Origin: an uncultured Bacteroidales bacterium
Lineage (GTDB): Bacteria > Bacteroidota > Bacteroidia > Bacteroidales > UBA932
Reading direction: 5' to 3'
Length of the DNA stretch: 35,167 nt
NCBI GenBank assembly: GCA_945487035.1
Contig: CALYTI010000022.1
Coordinates: forward strand, 1-35,167
Shown piece after piece: positions 34,852 through 35,167 of this stretch. The stretch's first letter is position 1; the number at the start of each line of letters is the position of its first letter. Below the pieces are notes generated by a model. The model was not told the origin of the DNA. It saw only the letters and a program-made list of their open reading frames with translations, and searched no databases. The translations under genes and the position numbers were made by a program.

Positions 34852-34972
34852 CTATTGTTGGTAAACTCTTTTCAGGACTATACACACCTATTTTGGTGAC
34901 TTATTTCAGGACGACACACTTATTTCTGGACGTCGCATACTATTTTGGTAAACTTATTTCAGGACGACACAC
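34852..34972. repeat. Tandem ~33-bp repeats resembling an insertion-sequence end
   Basis: Copies run 34852-34887, 34888-34919 and 34940-34972, with a shorter diverged copy at 34920-34939. The shared core is (GG)TAAACTTATTTCAGGAC followed by GACACAC. Read on the other strand each begins TGTGTCGTCCTGAAATAAG. Multiple terminal repeats beginning TGT are typical of IS21-family ends, but no transposase of that family lies in the window. If correct, this is an orphan end or remnant. Confidence 0.6.
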
Positions 34973-35002
34973 TGGGTTGGGCGTGAATGAAATTGCAACA
35001 AC

Positions 35003-35077
35003 CTGATACACAATGACTTAATTTTTTCGTATGGGGTAAAACCACCCATACGAAAATTCCAATATGCTCTGTATCAA
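35003..35077. repeat. REP-like nested palindrome, copy 2
   Basis: This 75-bp element matches copy 1 at about 55 of 75 positions by eye. The inner stem TTTTCGTATGGG (35024-35035) pairs with 35045-35056. The outer inverted repeat TGATACA (35004-35010) pairs with TGTATCA (35070-35076). The loop and right arm (22 bases from 35038) are identical to copy 1. It is in the same orientation as copy 1, on the 5' side of the transposase gene. Confidence 0.85.
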
Positions 35078-35167
35078 TATGTTACAATTTCACCCATTAA
35101 ATAGTACTGGTGAGAGGGAGCAGCGGGAGGCACGGGGAGATGGGTGGGAAGGACGACTGAGGTGAGG
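35078..35167. other. Purine-rich right edge
   Basis: After about 30 ordinary bases the sequence becomes strongly purine-rich (from about 35110: gagagggagcagcgggagg and on to the edge). It resembles the polypurine composition of the left edge but is not a copy of the 39-bp repeat. No gene is seen. Confidence 0.5.

Overview
The window comes from a member of the Bacteroidota, most likely a gut-type Bacteroidales of moderately high GC. Evidence: a DUF4249/TonB-receptor pair, a GH109 enzyme, tandem OmpH (Skp-like) genes beside bamA and uppS, a long IleRS of the Bacteroidota kind, KorA/KorB plus hexameric GdhA, and promoters of the Bacteroidetes form TTTG-N20-TAnnTTTG (clear examples at 12702-12733 and, on the minus strand, 21272-21241). 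No rRNA, tRNA, CRISPR array or phage genes were seen. Family or genus cannot be fixed from this sequence.

Layout. 1-378: five tandem 39-bp purine-rich repeats and a polypurine stretch. 379-8052 (minus): a five-gene cluster reading from an EF-hand membrane protein through a GH109-type enzyme, an unknown lipoprotein and a short TonB-dependent receptor to a DUF4249 lipoprotein. 8128-11488 (plus): a DUF389 membrane protein and a PEGA-repeat protein with a Glu/Pro-rich linker and a Cys-rich tail. 11490-12699 (minus): tsaB and cvpA. 12757-18675 (plus): ileS, a DksA-like protein, lspA, a GH27 alpha-galactosidase and a GtrA protein. 18741-21193 (minus): an SLC13/DASS anion transporter overlapping an outer-membrane porin. 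21275-30246 (minus): nadK-uppS-bamA-ompH-korA-korB-gdhA, ending in a strong intrinsic terminator. 30291-33265 (plus): pdxJ, a second ompH and a LysM/periplasmic-binding protein. 33266-35167: non-coding, repeat-rich DNA holding a REP-associated (Y1/HUH) transposase between two direct copies of a 75-bp nested palindrome, a cluster of tight hairpins, and a run of ~33-bp repeats resembling the end of an insertion sequence.

How it works together. The nadK to gdhA run joins outer-membrane biogenesis (BamA, OmpH, UppS) with 2-oxoglutarate metabolism: GdhA interconverts glutamate and 2-oxoglutarate, and KorAB interconverts 2-oxoglutarate and succinyl-CoA. The left cluster looks like an outer-membrane uptake/glycan locus without a SusD. 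GH109 (alpha-N-acetylgalactosaminidase family) and GH27 (alpha-galactosidase) suggest access to host or plant galacto-glycans.

Most of the window is conserved housekeeping DNA. The least explained parts are the RAYT/REP module with its neighbouring hairpin cluster, the PEGA/Cys-tail protein, the EF-hand membrane protein, and the repeats at both edges. The last of these suggest that the window is a contig broken at repeats.
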